This document shows, in pieces, positions 49,592 through 58,382 of a stretch of 64,000 bases of DNA. The position numbers and the translations under genes are program-made. The notes beneath the pieces were generated by a model that had not been told where the DNA came from, did not search any database, and was given only the letters and a program-made list of their open reading frames with translations. The first letter of the stretch is position 1; the number at the start of each line of letters is the position of its first letter. Source of the stretch: Candidatus Bathyarchaeum tardum (GTDB lineage Archaea; Thermoproteota; Bathyarchaeia; Bathyarchaeales; Bathyarchaeaceae); NCBI GenBank assembly GCA_029762755.1, contig JARVGH010000003.1, positions 246,349 to 310,348 on the forward strand. Direction: 5' to 3'.

Positions 49592-51746
49592 GCGTTTTTC
49601 TACTTATCTTCCTTGGATGCTTCTACTTTTCATTGTTGTCTTTTCATTTATTGTTTATTTTGTTGGATTAAATCGATATACTGCTCCGCCTGGCTGTGAT
49701 TACGGAAATTACCTTACTCAAGTAGAAATTTTGCGTGGAAACGACTTGAGAGGATGGGGGCTTCGGCACAACCCCGTTTTTTTTGTTGTACTTGATATTT
49801 TCCTTAGGCTATTTGAAGAGTTCACAGCACTGAAAATTGTAGCTTCTTTGGTCTTTGCAATAATCTCTATTCCATTTTTTCTTCTTGCAAGAAAACTCTC
49901 TGGCAATCCCCTTGTTGCCGTGATTTGTACATGGCTTTTTGTCTTCTTCATCAGCAATTCCGAGATGATTTCGTGGGGCGGCAACCCAAACATTCTAGGT
50001 TTTTCTTTCATGCTTGTTACTCTATTCTTTTTTGTTGACCTAATGGAAGAACCCTCAAAAAAGAATCTGCTACTTTCAGGTTTTTTCTTGAGCTTAGTCG
50101 TTGGAACACACATTCTTGTTGCAATTTGCCTCATCTTTTCTTTTCTAATCTTCTTAATTGCCACAACTTGGGCAAGCAAGGGAATTAACAAAGTTCGAAT
50201 CAAAAGTTTGTTTCTTCTAATTTTAGTTGCAATTGTATTTAGCCTACCCTACCTCTCTTTTTACGTTAGCTTTCTCACAAATTCGTCGAGTAACATGGTG
50301 GGGATTACACTGCTTTCAATGCAGATCCCCCAACTATCTTTCGATAGCATACTGGCAATCGGAGAATACTGGGCATTCTTTGTTGTAGCAATCATATTTG
50401 TGCTAGGGCTCTTTGCGCTATCAAAATATGTTAAAGAAGAACACAAGAATAACGGCTTACTTCTCTGCAGTCTTTTCATGTCTCCGCTGATTCTTGCTTT
50501 AATTACCGATCATCCTATCCGATGGGTCTATTTTCTACCGATCCCCTTGTTTTTATGTTTCGGCATTTATTTACGAGACTTGTTCTTTAACACTAAAACT
50601 TCAGAAAAGACCGTTAAGTTGCTTGCAATTTGTTTCATAGCAATAATCGGTTTCCACACAACAGTTATGATGTTTTATCATCTCCGTTCCGCCTCAGAAG
50701 TTTACCAGTTTATAGGACAAGATGAAATCCAAGCGTTAAACTGGATTAAAGAAAATACTGCCCCGAATGCCATATTTGCAACCTCTGGGCATCCCAAAGG
50801 GGACATAGGTGGTGGAGGCAATTCATATTCATGGTGGATTGAAGGATACTGCACACGAGTTTGTATATCTTCTGGGGATCTCACGTACTATTCTTACAAA
50901 AATGAGCAAGATCAAGTTCAAATTGCTAATCGCATTTTTGCAGGGACATACTTTGCTGAATATGACAACCTTAGAGTTACCGAGGGTTATCCTTCAAACA
51001 GCCCAAACCCGGGGATTTCTGCTTTTCTTGACAAAGATTATCAAGACATGATTAGCTTAAATGATGAGCTGCATCGTTTGTATTTTTCTCCAAACGAAAG
51101 TGAACAATTGTCCGTGTCTGGTTTCTACTCTGAAGATAAGAGTTTAAACATCCAATATGGCGATACTTGGGCAAACATTACTGTTACCTACGATTTGCCT
51201 TATTTTGAACTCGTCCGAAGTGTAATTATGGGTGAAGAAAAGTCTTCAGTGGATGTAGTCTTTCAAATACTGCCCAAAAACTCTTCGTTGACGTTGTTTA
51301 AGGTTAATTTGTGGTCCTTGTTTGAAGCAGCATTGGAAGATTGTAACATCAGTAATGATTATGGGGTTTCCCTTGACTATAATCTACTTGATGAAAGTGC
51401 ACAAATCCAAATCAGTTTGCTAGAAACCAACGGCAAAATTGAGAGCGCCCGAGTATTTTTTGATGACCCAAAAGGGTCTGCGCCAGTTGTGTCTTACTCT
51501 TTTGAACCTATACACGAGAGCCTTTATGTTCGTATTAGAGTATTCATTGAATCTTCCACAGATAATGCTGTTGACGATGACGAACTTCAATTTTACAATT
51601 CATACGACTTAATCAAGGATTTACATATTGATTACATCGTCCTGAACAGGGGTCGACAAAACGAGTTTCAGAGATTTCTTTTCGACTCCGAACACTTTAC
51701 CGAAGTGTTTCAAAACAAAGAAGTAGTGATATTCAAAGTCATTTAG
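49578..51746 (+). CDS. Polytopic GT-C-like membrane glycosyltransferase/oligosaccharyltransferase-like protein
   Basis: A 722-residue protein. About ten transmembrane helices span residues 10-360 (for example WMLLLFIVVFSFIVYFVGL; ILVAICLIFSFLIFLIATTW; LLAICFIAIIGFHTTVMMF), followed by a large extracytoplasmic C-terminal domain (~370-720). The first external loop has APPGCDYGNYLTQVEIL with acidic residue and later SWGGNPNI, resembling GT-C/PMT-type enzymes using lipid-linked sugars. The WIKENTAPNAIFATS segment resembles such enzymes. Overlap with the upstream GT4 gene suggests shared pathway. Exact family uncertain. Confidence 0.7.
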   Translation: MLTNRRFSTYLPWMLLLFIVVFSFIVYFVGLNRYTAPPGCDYGNYLTQVEILRGNDLRGWGLRHNPVFFVVLDIFLRLFEEFTALKIVASLVFAIISIPFFLLARKLSGNPLVAVICTWLFVFFISNSEMISWGGNPNILGFSFMLVTLFFFVDLMEEPSKKNLLLSGFFLSLVVGTHILVAICLIFSFLIFLIATTWASKGINKVRIKSLFLLILVAIVFSLPYLSFYVSFLTNSSSNMVGITLLSMQIPQLSFDSILAIGEYWAFFVVAIIFVLGLFALSKYVKEEHKNNGLLLCSLFMSPLILALITDHPIRWVYFLPIPLFLCFGIYLRDLFFNTKTSEKTVKLLAICFIAIIGFHTTVMMFYHLRSASEVYQFIGQDEIQALNWIKENTAPNAIFATSGHPKGDIGGGGNSYSWWIEGYCTRVCISSGDLTYYSYKNEQDQVQIANRIFAGTYFAEYDNLRVTEGYPSNSPNPGISAFLDKDYQDMISLNDELHRLYFSPNESEQLSVSGFYSEDKSLNIQYGDTWANITVTYDLPYFELVRSVIMGEEKSSVDVVFQILPKNSSLTLFKVNLWSLFEAALEDCNISNDYGVSLDYNLLDESAQIQISLLETNGKIESARVFFDDPKGSAPVVSYSFEPIHESLYVRIRVFIESSTDNAVDDDELQFYNSYDLIKDLHIDYIVLNRGRQNEFQRFLFDSEHFTEVFQNKEVVIFKVI

Positions 51747-51895
51747 GCTACCATAAAATGGTATTTAGTCTCGTTAGCAGTTCCTTAGGCGAATATATTG
51801 TTAAACAAACGAAAATTAAGGCATTAGCTTTTTACATAAGACTGTTTTTGATTCAGGCAAAACCACACAAAAGTAAAAACTCAAGCGCCTCCCTG

Positions 51896-52486
51896 TCAAA
51901 ATAGTGGGAGCGCGCTGACATAGATTTCAAAATAGTCAACATTTCTGTTTGAAGTAGCAAAAATCATGTTAATCGAGGCGGTTTCTCCGCTTTTCATAAT
52001 TAAGGTGTAACAGCCCCTCAAGGGATCGCCGTGGGAAAGGGTTCCGACAAAGTTTCCTTGCTTATCAAACATGTATACGTCTATACCTACAACACAATCG
52101 CTACGGAGTCCTTGGGAGAATTGAATAATTTCTTCCATGGCGTAGTCATTCCTGATTGTTGCGTTTATTACCACTGCCGGAACACCTTCATGCGGGTCGT
52201 AACCGCTGTCAGCCGTAAAGCTTACGTTGGAATAATCGTACCTCAGAGTTGCTGATTCAAGAAAAATTTTGGTTATTTTATCACTATTGTCTGGAAAATA
52301 AGGCGCCCTAGATAAATAATGAGAACCAATCGTGATAGTGCCCAAATCTGACAGTGAATCGATTCGTTGATGTGATGACAGAATACTGCTTGCATAAACA
52401 GCAACTAGTAAACTAACAAGTACAACAATGAGTGCGATTAACAATATCCGGATGTGTCTTCTCAACTCACTCAATCTCTTGGTCAT
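51896..52486 (-). CDS. Membrane-anchored extracytoplasmic hypothetical protein
   Basis: A 196-residue protein with N-terminal anchor (IRILLIALIVVLVSLLVAVYASSIL) and an outside beta-rich domain of DUF-type (VVINATIRNDYAMEEIIQFSQG ... YTLIMKSGETASINMIFATSNR). This resembles archaeal immunoglobulin-like exported proteins. Function unknown. Confidence 0.6.
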   Translation of the reverse strand: MTKRLSELRRHIRILLIALIVVLVSLLVAVYASSILSSHQRIDSLSDLGTITIGSHYLSRAPYFPDNSDKITKIFLESATLRYDYSNVSFTADSGYDPHEGVPAVVINATIRNDYAMEEIIQFSQGLRSDCVVGIDVYMFDKQGNFVGTLSHGDPLRGCYTLIMKSGETASINMIFATSNRNVDYFEIYVSALPLF

Positions 52487-52983
52487 ATCTGAGGATTAAC
52501 TACAAAGTACAATTTAACTTTTAAACACAACGAATCTAACTGCCTTTTTTTCTATAGTATTAACATATTCGGATTTGCAGAACTGCCCCACAGTGGTTAT
52601 TGAAATGGTACAACAACAAAACCGTAACTAACTTCAGGAACTGCAGTCTTCGAATTTTCTATTGTCACATGTTTTATGGAATCCAACATCCCCTGTTTTC
52701 CCCTTAGTTCATTCTCTTGGAAATTAGGGCACAATTTAGCTCATGGATTAGAAGTACACGTATTAACTCCTGAACAACCAGTTGAGCCTTTCTATAAAAT
52801 GTTAACTTTTTGATAAATCACAATATCTCTAATGTTATTGTCAATTTAATTCAAAGTCAAATAACAAGCGACATTACAAGTTATTTAAACAACTAAATCC
52901 ACAAACTGGATATTTTTTAAATGCTAAGAGCTTTGACCCAACTAACGATCTTGTCGCCGACCTATTCAAAATAATATAAATGG
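52487..52983. other. Intergenic region with a glycosyltransferase-like remnant
   Basis: AT-rich. It holds a 45-codon ORF at 52676-52813, listed separately. No other feature seen before tRNA-Phe. Confidence 0.3.
52676..52813 (+). pseudogene. Possible remnant of GT4 glycosyltransferase N-terminus
   Basis: A 45-residue ORF from ATG 52676 contains KLGHNLAHGLEVHVLTPEQ, like the second strand of GT4 enzymes (LAKxGHEVHVLTP). No downstream continuation exists, so a decayed fragment is more likely than a gene. Confidence 0.3.
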
Positions 52984-53085
52984 TGCCGAGGGCCGGACTT
53001 GAACCAGCGACAACTCGGTCTTCAGCTTCACCCTCAACAACGTTTGTTGTTTAGTCGAGTGCTCTCCCAACTGAGCTACCTCAGC
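52984..53085 (-). tRNA. tRNA-Phe(GAA) with 29-nt intron at a non-canonical site
   Basis: Acceptor GCTGAGG/CCTCGGC, D-stem GCTC/GAGC, T-arm GCTGG-TTCAAGT-CCGGC, A73, CCA encoded (52981-52983). A CTCGG/CCGAG anticodon stem with loop CTGAAGA (anticodon GAA) forms after removing 29 nt (53027-53055) between positions 30 and 31. The intron has an AACAA/TTGTT hairpin. The exact junction is uncertain by a base. Confidence 0.87.
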
Positions 53086-53208
53086 GCCACTCAACATGAA
53101 CGCCTACTTGTTTTTTAAGCTTTTTGAAAAGTTCAAGTTTTTCTGTCAGAAAAATTAACAAATACCTTTTATCGAGTCCAATGTTTTAACTTAACGGGTT
53201 GACTAATT

Positions 53209-53625
53209 ATGGATGCACAATGCCCTTTCTGTAACATCGCTAGTGGTGCTGCTTCAGCAAGCATTGTCTATGAAGATAGCAATGTTTTGGCGTTTATGGA
53301 TTTGAATCCAATTAGTGTAGGTCATATGTTAATTATTTCTCGAGAACATTGGACGAACTTGTATGATGTTCCTGAAGGCACATTAAATGAAATGATTGTT
53401 ATTGTTAAGCGGGTTGCTGTCGCATTGAAAAAAGCTTTTGGATGTGATGGAATCCGAATAATTCAAAACAACGAACGGTCTGCAGGTCAAGTTGTTATGC
53501 ATATTCATTTCCATGTTATACCGACTTTTGCTGGACAAAAACCAGCAACTAGGAATCTTGGGCGTGTAAGACAGAACCGAAAAGAGTTAGATGAAACAGC
53601 CCAGAAAATTCGAGAAAATCTATAA
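53209..53625 (+). CDS. HIT family nucleotide hydrolase/transferase
   Basis: A 138-residue Hint-type HIT protein: CPFCNIASG zinc-like N-terminus, VYEDSNVLAFMDLNPISVGHML, and the catalytic triad HIHFHVIP (histidine motif HxHxHxx) near residue 101. Hydrolyses nucleotide phosphoramidates or similar. The downstream tRNA-Val is convergent with only a few bases gap. Confidence 0.92.
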   Translation: MDAQCPFCNIASGAASASIVYEDSNVLAFMDLNPISVGHMLIISREHWTNLYDVPEGTLNEMIVIVKRVAVALKKAFGCDGIRIIQNNERSAGQVVMHIHFHVIPTFAGQKPATRNLGRVRQNRKELDETAQKIRENL

Positions 53626-53631
53626 TCATGG

Positions 53632-53724
53632 TGGGCCCGTCCGGATTTGAACCGGAGATCTCTTCCGCGTGAGGGAAGCGTCTTTTGGCCTCCATTTGGA
53701 GTTAACCAACTGGACAACGAGCCC
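53632..53724 (-). tRNA. tRNA-Val(CAC) with a 19-nt intron in the D-loop
   Basis: Acceptor GGGCTCG/CGGGCCC, anticodon stem CTTCC/GGAAG with loop CTCACGC (anticodon CAC), T-arm TCCGG-TTCAAAT-CCGGA, A73 and encoded CCA (53629-53631). A D-stem GTC/GAC with loop AGTTGGTTA forms only when 19 nt (53684-53702) with a CTCC-AAAT-GGAG hairpin are removed around position 21/22. The junction may move by one or two bases. Confidence 0.85.
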
Positions 53725-53939
53725 ATGTCTAACTCTAAACGGTTACATTATTCCTTTATATCTTTTGTAACTTGTTAGGTGCTGTTTTGCCTTAATTTTC
53801 AGTGCTTAGCAACAGTTCTTTGTTTTGTATTTTCAAGAAAAAATTTGTTTTTAACATTCCACTCTTATTAGTGTTATAATTTGCAGGATTATTTTCACCC
53901 TGATTAATTTTGATTGTTTTTTGGAACTGAAAATTTTGG

Positions 53940-54515
53940 TTAAGTGTATTTTTTTAGTGGTAAGAATGGGTGAACTTGTCTTTTGTAGTTGATGAAGTGT
54001 TCACCAAGGTTTTGTGTTAGATAATTTGTTTCTTTTGAGGCAGTTATTGCGAGAAACAAAACCATGAGCAACCCCATACTAAATGCAATTGCCGTCAGGT
54101 ACCACGGTGCGTGAATTAGTAATGTTGCTAGTGCGCCAATGGAAAACAGGAAAACTCCTGTGTACAATGGATGGCGTATGTATGCGTATATTCCTGTGAC
54201 TTCAAGTTTTGAGGTTTTGCTGCAGTATCCTGCCCATGTGTGGGCGATGCCTAAATCCCGTTTAGATTTTACTACTGCTATGGTTCCCAGAACTGTGAGA
54301 GTAAACGCCGTAAAATCAAACATGGTCAGATAGTTCATAGTGGTTAGGGTGTATGCAGAGATTATTACTGGTCCAAAATATGTGAATTTTAGTAGTTGTG
54401 TGATTTTTTCGTTGATTAGGGGGACCATTCCATTTTTTTGTCTAAAGTCAGAAATGAAAACCACAAAGATGCCCATGGTTATGAACTGAGCCAGTTTAAA
54501 GATTGTAATCCACAC
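53940..54515 (-). CDS. Isoprenylcysteine carboxyl methyltransferase-like (ICMT/PEMT) membrane methyltransferase
   Basis: A 191-residue protein with about five TM helices. The family signature GIYAYIRHPLYTGVFLFSIG and the cytosolic ITASKETNYL ... LGEHFINYKRQV end (SAM-binding RHPxY and EE/E-x-Y-type site) are present. It methylates lipids or prenylated substrates; the substrate is unknown here. GTG 54515 start. Confidence 0.85.
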   Translation of the reverse strand: MWITIFKLAQFITMGIFVVFISDFRQKNGMVPLINEKITQLLKFTYFGPVIISAYTLTTMNYLTMFDFTAFTLTVLGTIAVVKSKRDLGIAHTWAGYCSKTSKLEVTGIYAYIRHPLYTGVFLFSIGALATLLIHAPWYLTAIAFSMGLLMVLFLAITASKETNYLTQNLGEHFINYKRQVHPFLPLKKYT

Positions 54516-54740
54516 TTTAAGCTACCTGACGGGTTGATTTTAGTAACAACATTATTTCTTGTATATAATTCCATTGAATTTTGATTCAGCGTTTATGCAG
54601 ACACAATTCAATGAAGAGTGTGTAGCGTTTTGATAAAACATTTTTTGGATAAAACTCTTGAAGAATCGTGAACTTGGTGTTTTTCTTGCTAGAGCAATAG
54701 TTAAATACGTGCGCTCTATTTATTGGTTCGTCGTTCAAAA

Positions 54741-55037
54741 ATGATCCGAAGACTTGTCTTAGATGTCTTAAAACCCCACAAACCAAGTGTTGTTGAAGTT
54801 TCTGAAGCTCTTAGTCACCTTGAAGGTGTGGAAGGCGTAAACATAATAATCAACGAAATAGACCAGCAAGTAGAAAACGCTAAAGTAATCATTGCAGGGA
54901 TTTCCATAGATTTTGCACAAATACAAGAAAAGCTTGAAGAGTTTGGAGCCACTATTCATTCTATCGACGAGGTTGCTGCTGGCAAGCGTATAGTTGAGGA
55001 AGTGAAAACCCCTCAAGATAGTTCTGCTAGAATGTGA
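54741..55037 (+). CDS. DUF211 family archaeal protein
   Basis: A 98-residue ferredoxin-like-fold protein. Typical DUF211 features are MIRRLVLDVLKPHKPSVVEVSE, LEGVEGVNIIINEIDQQVENAK and EEFGATIHSIDEVAAGK. ATG 54741 fits the family N-terminus better than TTG 54723. Family structures show oligomers; role unknown. It precedes a VIT-type transporter by 19 bp, a frequent neighbour, suggesting a metal-related role. Confidence 0.88.
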   Translation: MIRRLVLDVLKPHKPSVVEVSEALSHLEGVEGVNIIINEIDQQVENAKVIIAGISIDFAQIQEKLEEFGATIHSIDEVAAGKRIVEEVKTPQDSSARM

Positions 55038-55056
55038 AATAGGTTAAGACCGTATT

Positions 55057-55641
55057 ATGAAATTTCTGGACAACCTTAGGCGCTATATCCAGATCAGTGG
55101 AGTAGGGCCAATAAGCCGAAGATTCTTTATAATGAATGCCTTTGATGGAGCAACTACTGTACTTGGGGTAGTCGTAGGAGCCTACGCTGCGGGAATAAAC
55201 AACGAGAGCTGGGTCATTTTATCTGCATTGGGTGCAACAATCGCAATGGGTATGTCAGGTTTTGCTGGTTCGTACATGGCTGAAGAAGCAGAAAGTGCAA
55301 AAAAGCTTATCACTTTAGAAAAAATGATGTTAACCGAACTAAAAGACAGCGTAGTAGGCAAAGCTAACCGTTTTGCTTCCCTTTGGGCTGCATTAATTGG
55401 AGGAGGAGCTCCTGCTTTAACTGGTGCAACATGTTTGTTGCCTTTTTTGTTTTCAGCTCACGGCATTGTTTCTGCTAGTCTAGCAATTCAAATGTCCATA
55501 GGCGTAGCTTTGTGTATAATGTTCTTGTTAGGTGCCATTCTGGGAAAAATTTCCTGTCGAAACGTTGTTATCCATGGAGCAAAAATGTTAGCTGTTGGAG
55601 TTTTGTTGACTCTTATCTTTTTCACGCTGAAACTAACATAG
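55057..55641 (+). CDS. VIT1/CCC1-family (iron/manganese) transporter-like membrane protein
   Basis: A 194-residue protein with about five TM helices. N-terminal FIMNAFDGATTVLGVVVGAYA and AMGMSGFAGSYMAEEAESAK (acidic metal-binding helix) match VIT/CCC1 proteins. Likely exports divalent iron or manganese from the cytoplasm. Co-transcribed with DUF211 upstream. Confidence 0.85.
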   Translation: MKFLDNLRRYIQISGVGPISRRFFIMNAFDGATTVLGVVVGAYAAGINNESWVILSALGATIAMGMSGFAGSYMAEEAESAKKLITLEKMMLTELKDSVVGKANRFASLWAALIGGGAPALTGATCLLPFLFSAHGIVSASLAIQMSIGVALCIMFLLGAILGKISCRNVVIHGAKMLAVGVLLTLIFFTLKLT

Positions 55642-55730
55642 TGAATGACGTATGTCAAAGGTTATTAAGTGGTTTATAAGAGTCTAACTGGTCTGAAACA
55701 ATAAACAAATTGATCTTATGGAGACAGAAA

Positions 55731-56870
55731 TTGTTGGTTGGTCAAGAAATTCTTGAAGTTCTTTATTCGCCCGTTAAAGCATTCAAAAAAATCATAGAAA
55801 AACCTGACTTTAAAGCCATCATACTTATTTTAATTCTATCTGTTGCAGCAACTTTTGTGGCACAATACGTTCTTGCATCTAAACTTTCAATTGAATCAAG
55901 ATTACCACAAAATGACGACTGGACAGAGTCATTAACTAATCAACACCTTTGGGTTTCAAATGGTGTGCTTTCACTTGATGATGGCGATTACAAATTAGGA
56001 AATGAAGACGGTAATCACAGTCTCGTTTGTTCTGTAAATGACGCTTCACAAATACATATGACGTTAACTGGGTTGAATTCTGACGTTTCTGAACAAACAC
56101 AATACAGAGAATTCTTCTTTTGGATAAAATGGACAAATGAAAATAATTTGTCTCCAACATCCGCAACAATAAAATTGTTATCTGGAAGTGAAACCAGTTA
56201 TTTTGAATCTGATATTACTGACCTTTTGGCAGAAGATGGAATTTGGACAAACATAACTCTTACAATTAGTTCTAGTTTGGAGTGGACTTCGAATAACGCT
56301 CCAGATTGGGGAAAAATAACTGGAATTGATATCACTCTGGATTGGGAATCTTCTGCAAATTCAACAATAAAAATTGATGGTTTGTTCTTCCGAGAATTTG
56401 TTACGCCTACAGAAACTGAAGATTTTGCTGCATTGGCACCCTCAATTATTCTTCAACTAGTTTTGGATTTTGCAATGAACTGGATTTTGTGGGCTGGAAT
56501 TGTGATTCTTGTCGCAAAATTGTTTAATGAAGAACTTGGACAATGGAGTAAATCTTTTGTTGTTTTGGGATACAGTTTCATTGCAACAGTGGTTTATACT
56601 TCGATACAGGTGTTGCCACTTTCAGTACTTCCCATGTTAACGGTGCCTTTAGAGTTAAATGCACTTAACGTTGCAATTGCATCAACATGGAGTCCTCTTT
56701 TTGCATATCAATTATGGGTATACATTCCAATAATAGGTCAAATTTGGATAGCAGGTCTTAGTGCAGTTGCAATTCGCGTGATGAATGATATTCCCTGGAA
56801 TAGAGCCGCAATAATTGCTTCTGTTGCTTTTGGGTTAAGGCTTGTTTTGAACCTTTACCTACGCATCTGA
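55731..56870 (+). CDS. Yip1-domain membrane protein with inserted extracytoplasmic beta domain
   Basis: A ~379-residue protein. N-terminal ILEVLYSPVKAFKKIIEKPD is the Yip1/YIF1 signature; TM1 follows (IILILILSVAATFVAQYVL). Residues ~65-225 form a beta-sandwich resembling a carbohydrate-binding domain (TESLTNQHLWV ... NSTIKIDGLFFRE). Four to five C-terminal TM helices end the protein. TTG 55731 with GGAG 7 nt upstream is the preferred start; TTG 55710 is possible. Trafficking or glycan role is unproven. Confidence 0.75.
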   Translation: MLVGQEILEVLYSPVKAFKKIIEKPDFKAIILILILSVAATFVAQYVLASKLSIESRLPQNDDWTESLTNQHLWVSNGVLSLDDGDYKLGNEDGNHSLVCSVNDASQIHMTLTGLNSDVSEQTQYREFFFWIKWTNENNLSPTSATIKLLSGSETSYFESDITDLLAEDGIWTNITLTISSSLEWTSNNAPDWGKITGIDITLDWESSANSTIKIDGLFFREFVTPTETEDFAALAPSIILQLVLDFAMNWILWAGIVILVAKLFNEELGQWSKSFVVLGYSFIATVVYTSIQVLPLSVLPMLTVPLELNALNVAIASTWSPLFAYQLWVYIPIIGQIWIAGLSAVAIRVMNDIPWNRAAIIASVAFGLRLVLNLYLRI

Positions 56871-57024
56871 GAGCATCTTTAATCAATGCGTCCAACACAA
56901 GCTATGGTGTGGCAAAACTTATATCGTCGTTAATGCTCCTTTGATTTCGCCAACAGAACCGAATAAGCACAAAATCATTTATTGATGTGTTGTTCATTTT
57001 AGTGGCAAAATAAAACGGAGGAAT

Positions 57025-57321
57025 ATGCCCTTGAAAATTAATGAACTAAGAGATGGAATGCGAAAAGTAGATGTTGAAGCAGACGTAGTCGAAAAATCAG
57101 ATGTCCGCGAAGTTCGCTCACGATACACAAATGATACTTACCGTGTTGCTGACGCAACAATCGAAGACGAAACAGGCAAAATAACCCTGACCCTATGGAA
57201 CGAACAAACAGAACAAGTCAACGTTGGGGACCGTATCAAAATCGAAAACGGTTACATCAAATCTTTTAGAGATGTGCTTCAGCTCAACTCAGGAAAATAT
57301 GGGACATTAACAGTCCTGTAA
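57025..57321 (+). CDS. OB-fold single-stranded nucleic acid-binding protein (RPA/SOSS-B-like)
   Basis: A 98-residue single OB fold: INELRDGMRKVDVEADVVEK, RVADATIEDETGKITLTLW, QVNVGDRIKIENGYIKSF and LQLNSGKYG are the hallmarks of short archaeal RPA-like proteins. GGAGG at 57017-57021 lies only 3 nt before ATG 57025 and 9 nt before TTG 57031, so the shorter start may be used. Binds ssDNA in repair or replication. Confidence 0.88.
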   Translation: MPLKINELRDGMRKVDVEADVVEKSDVREVRSRYTNDTYRVADATIEDETGKITLTLWNEQTEQVNVGDRIKIENGYIKSFRDVLQLNSGKYGTLTVL

Positions 57322-57538
57322 ATCCCTACTTTTCTATCTAAAGATTTTGAACATTTAACTGTCCTATAAAATAGAGCAAACTTGAATTTTGTTTTTCAGG
57401 TTTTCTTTTCATATTTCTTTACTTTTTTAATCCCAAAAGAAAAACTGTTAAATCTTTGAATGAATGTTTTTCAGAAAATCATACCATTAGACTTAATGTT
57501 AATATTAAAGAGTAAATATTAACACAGAACAGCAATCC

Positions 57539-57611
57539 AGCCCGGTAGTGTAGTGGACAATCATGGAGGCCTTTGGAGCCTCTGACGGGAGTTCGAATCT
57601 CCCCCGGGCTA
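57539..57611 (+). tRNA. tRNA-Gln(TTG)
   Basis: Acceptor AGCCCGG/CCGGGCT, anticodon stem GAGGC/GCCTC with loop CTTTGGA (anticodon TTG), T-arm GGGAG-TTCGAAT-CTCCC, A73 with encoded CCA (57612-57614). No intron, in contrast to the other tRNA genes in the window. Confidence 0.95.
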
Positions 57612-57705
57612 CCATCTTCTAGACAATAATTTATACTTTTTAGCCGAGAGAAAATTCGCCTCATCTTCCCTCTTTTTTATTGTCTATCGTCTGGAGGTTT
57701 ATTTT

Positions 57706-57828
57706 TTTAGTGAGCAGAAGATCTATTGTGAATGCTGTGGCAGCAAATGGGTTGTAATCGGCGTTGGTAATCAGATCTTAGCTATGCTTGATAAGTGCCC
57801 TTTATGTTCTGAAATAAAGTTGACTTGA
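57706..57828 (+). pseudogene. Small zinc-ribbon ORF without canonical start codon
   Basis: The frame encodes SEQKIYCECCGSKWVVIGV, then NQILAMLDKCPLCSEIKLT, ending at TGA 57828: two CXXC pairs of a ribbon. A GGAGG at 57693-57697 lies 8 nt before codon TTT 57706, exactly where a start codon is expected, but no ATG/GTG/TTG is in frame. A paralogous fragment at 35395-35550 does start ATG-AGC-GAG. Start lost, or a sequence error. Confidence 0.5.
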
Positions 57829-57882
57829 TTTTCTATAGAATTCTTCTATTTTAACTCGTAATAGAGAAAAAGACAGGTTCAA

Positions 57883-57904
57883 CGTGTTAAACGAGTTAAA
57901 CACG
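57883..57904. promoter_or_regulatory. Inverted/direct repeat upstream of wHTH gene
   Basis: CGTGTT and AACACG arms flank a centre containing tandem GTTAAAC units (GTTAAACGAGTTAAAC). It lies about 110 bp before the HTH gene at 58011 and could be its operator. Confidence 0.3.
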
Positions 57905-58010
57905 ATTTTTTAACTCTAGCAGATGCAGTTCCTCTTACAAAGAAGGGCTTGCAGAAAAACAAACACCTAGCAAAGAGAATGCTCACTTTTTCTGGTCTAA
58001 TCAAATCTAG

Positions 58011-58265
58011 GTGACCGTGTTGAAAGCTGATATGAAACGGGATACTTTCCGCAGAACCATTTTGGAATTTGTTGGTAAAGGCTGCGTCCACTATACTGAC
58101 TTGGGCAAGAAGGTGTGCTCCTCATGTCACCCCTTCGCTACCATAAACACCTTCAACTCGCAGCTCCGATACCTGCTGGACAGTCAATACATTGAAAAAG
58201 TTGCCAGAGGCGTCTACCAGATAACAATCAGAGGCACACAATACCTGCATCTACTAACAGAATAG
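58011..58265 (+). CDS. Small winged-helix DNA-binding protein
   Basis: An 84-residue protein. The C-terminal half fits a winged HTH: INTFNSQLRYLLDSQYIEKVA (recognition helix) and GVYQITIRGTQYLHLL (wing). A CSSCHP motif lies mid-protein. Start GTG 58011 or GTG 58017 (AGGTGA just upstream) is uncertain; ATG 58032 is a fallback. It precedes the surface protein array and could regulate it, which is only inference from position. Confidence 0.7.
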   Translation: MTVLKADMKRDTFRRTILEFVGKGCVHYTDLGKKVCSSCHPFATINTFNSQLRYLLDSQYIEKVARGVYQITIRGTQYLHLLTE

Positions 58266-58284
58266 CACCCATTTCACGACTCTA

Positions 58285-58334
58285 GTCAAATTTTCTTGAC
58301 CAGTACCCAATAAAGTTGGTCAAGGTTTCTTGAC
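58285..58334 (+). promoter_or_regulatory. Double 16-bp palindromic operator upstream of the PEF-tail array
   Basis: GTCAAATTTTCTTGAC (58285-58300) and GTCAAGGTTTCTTGAC (58319-58334) share the GTCAA-N6-TTGAC form, with starts 34 bp apart. AAAAACCCTTTTT follows, as after the pair at 5048-5098. Sites lie 49-98 bp before ATG 58383. Confidence 0.6.
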
Positions 58335-58382
58335 AAAAACCCTTTTTCATACAAATTAATGATACATAAACCTGATCACATA

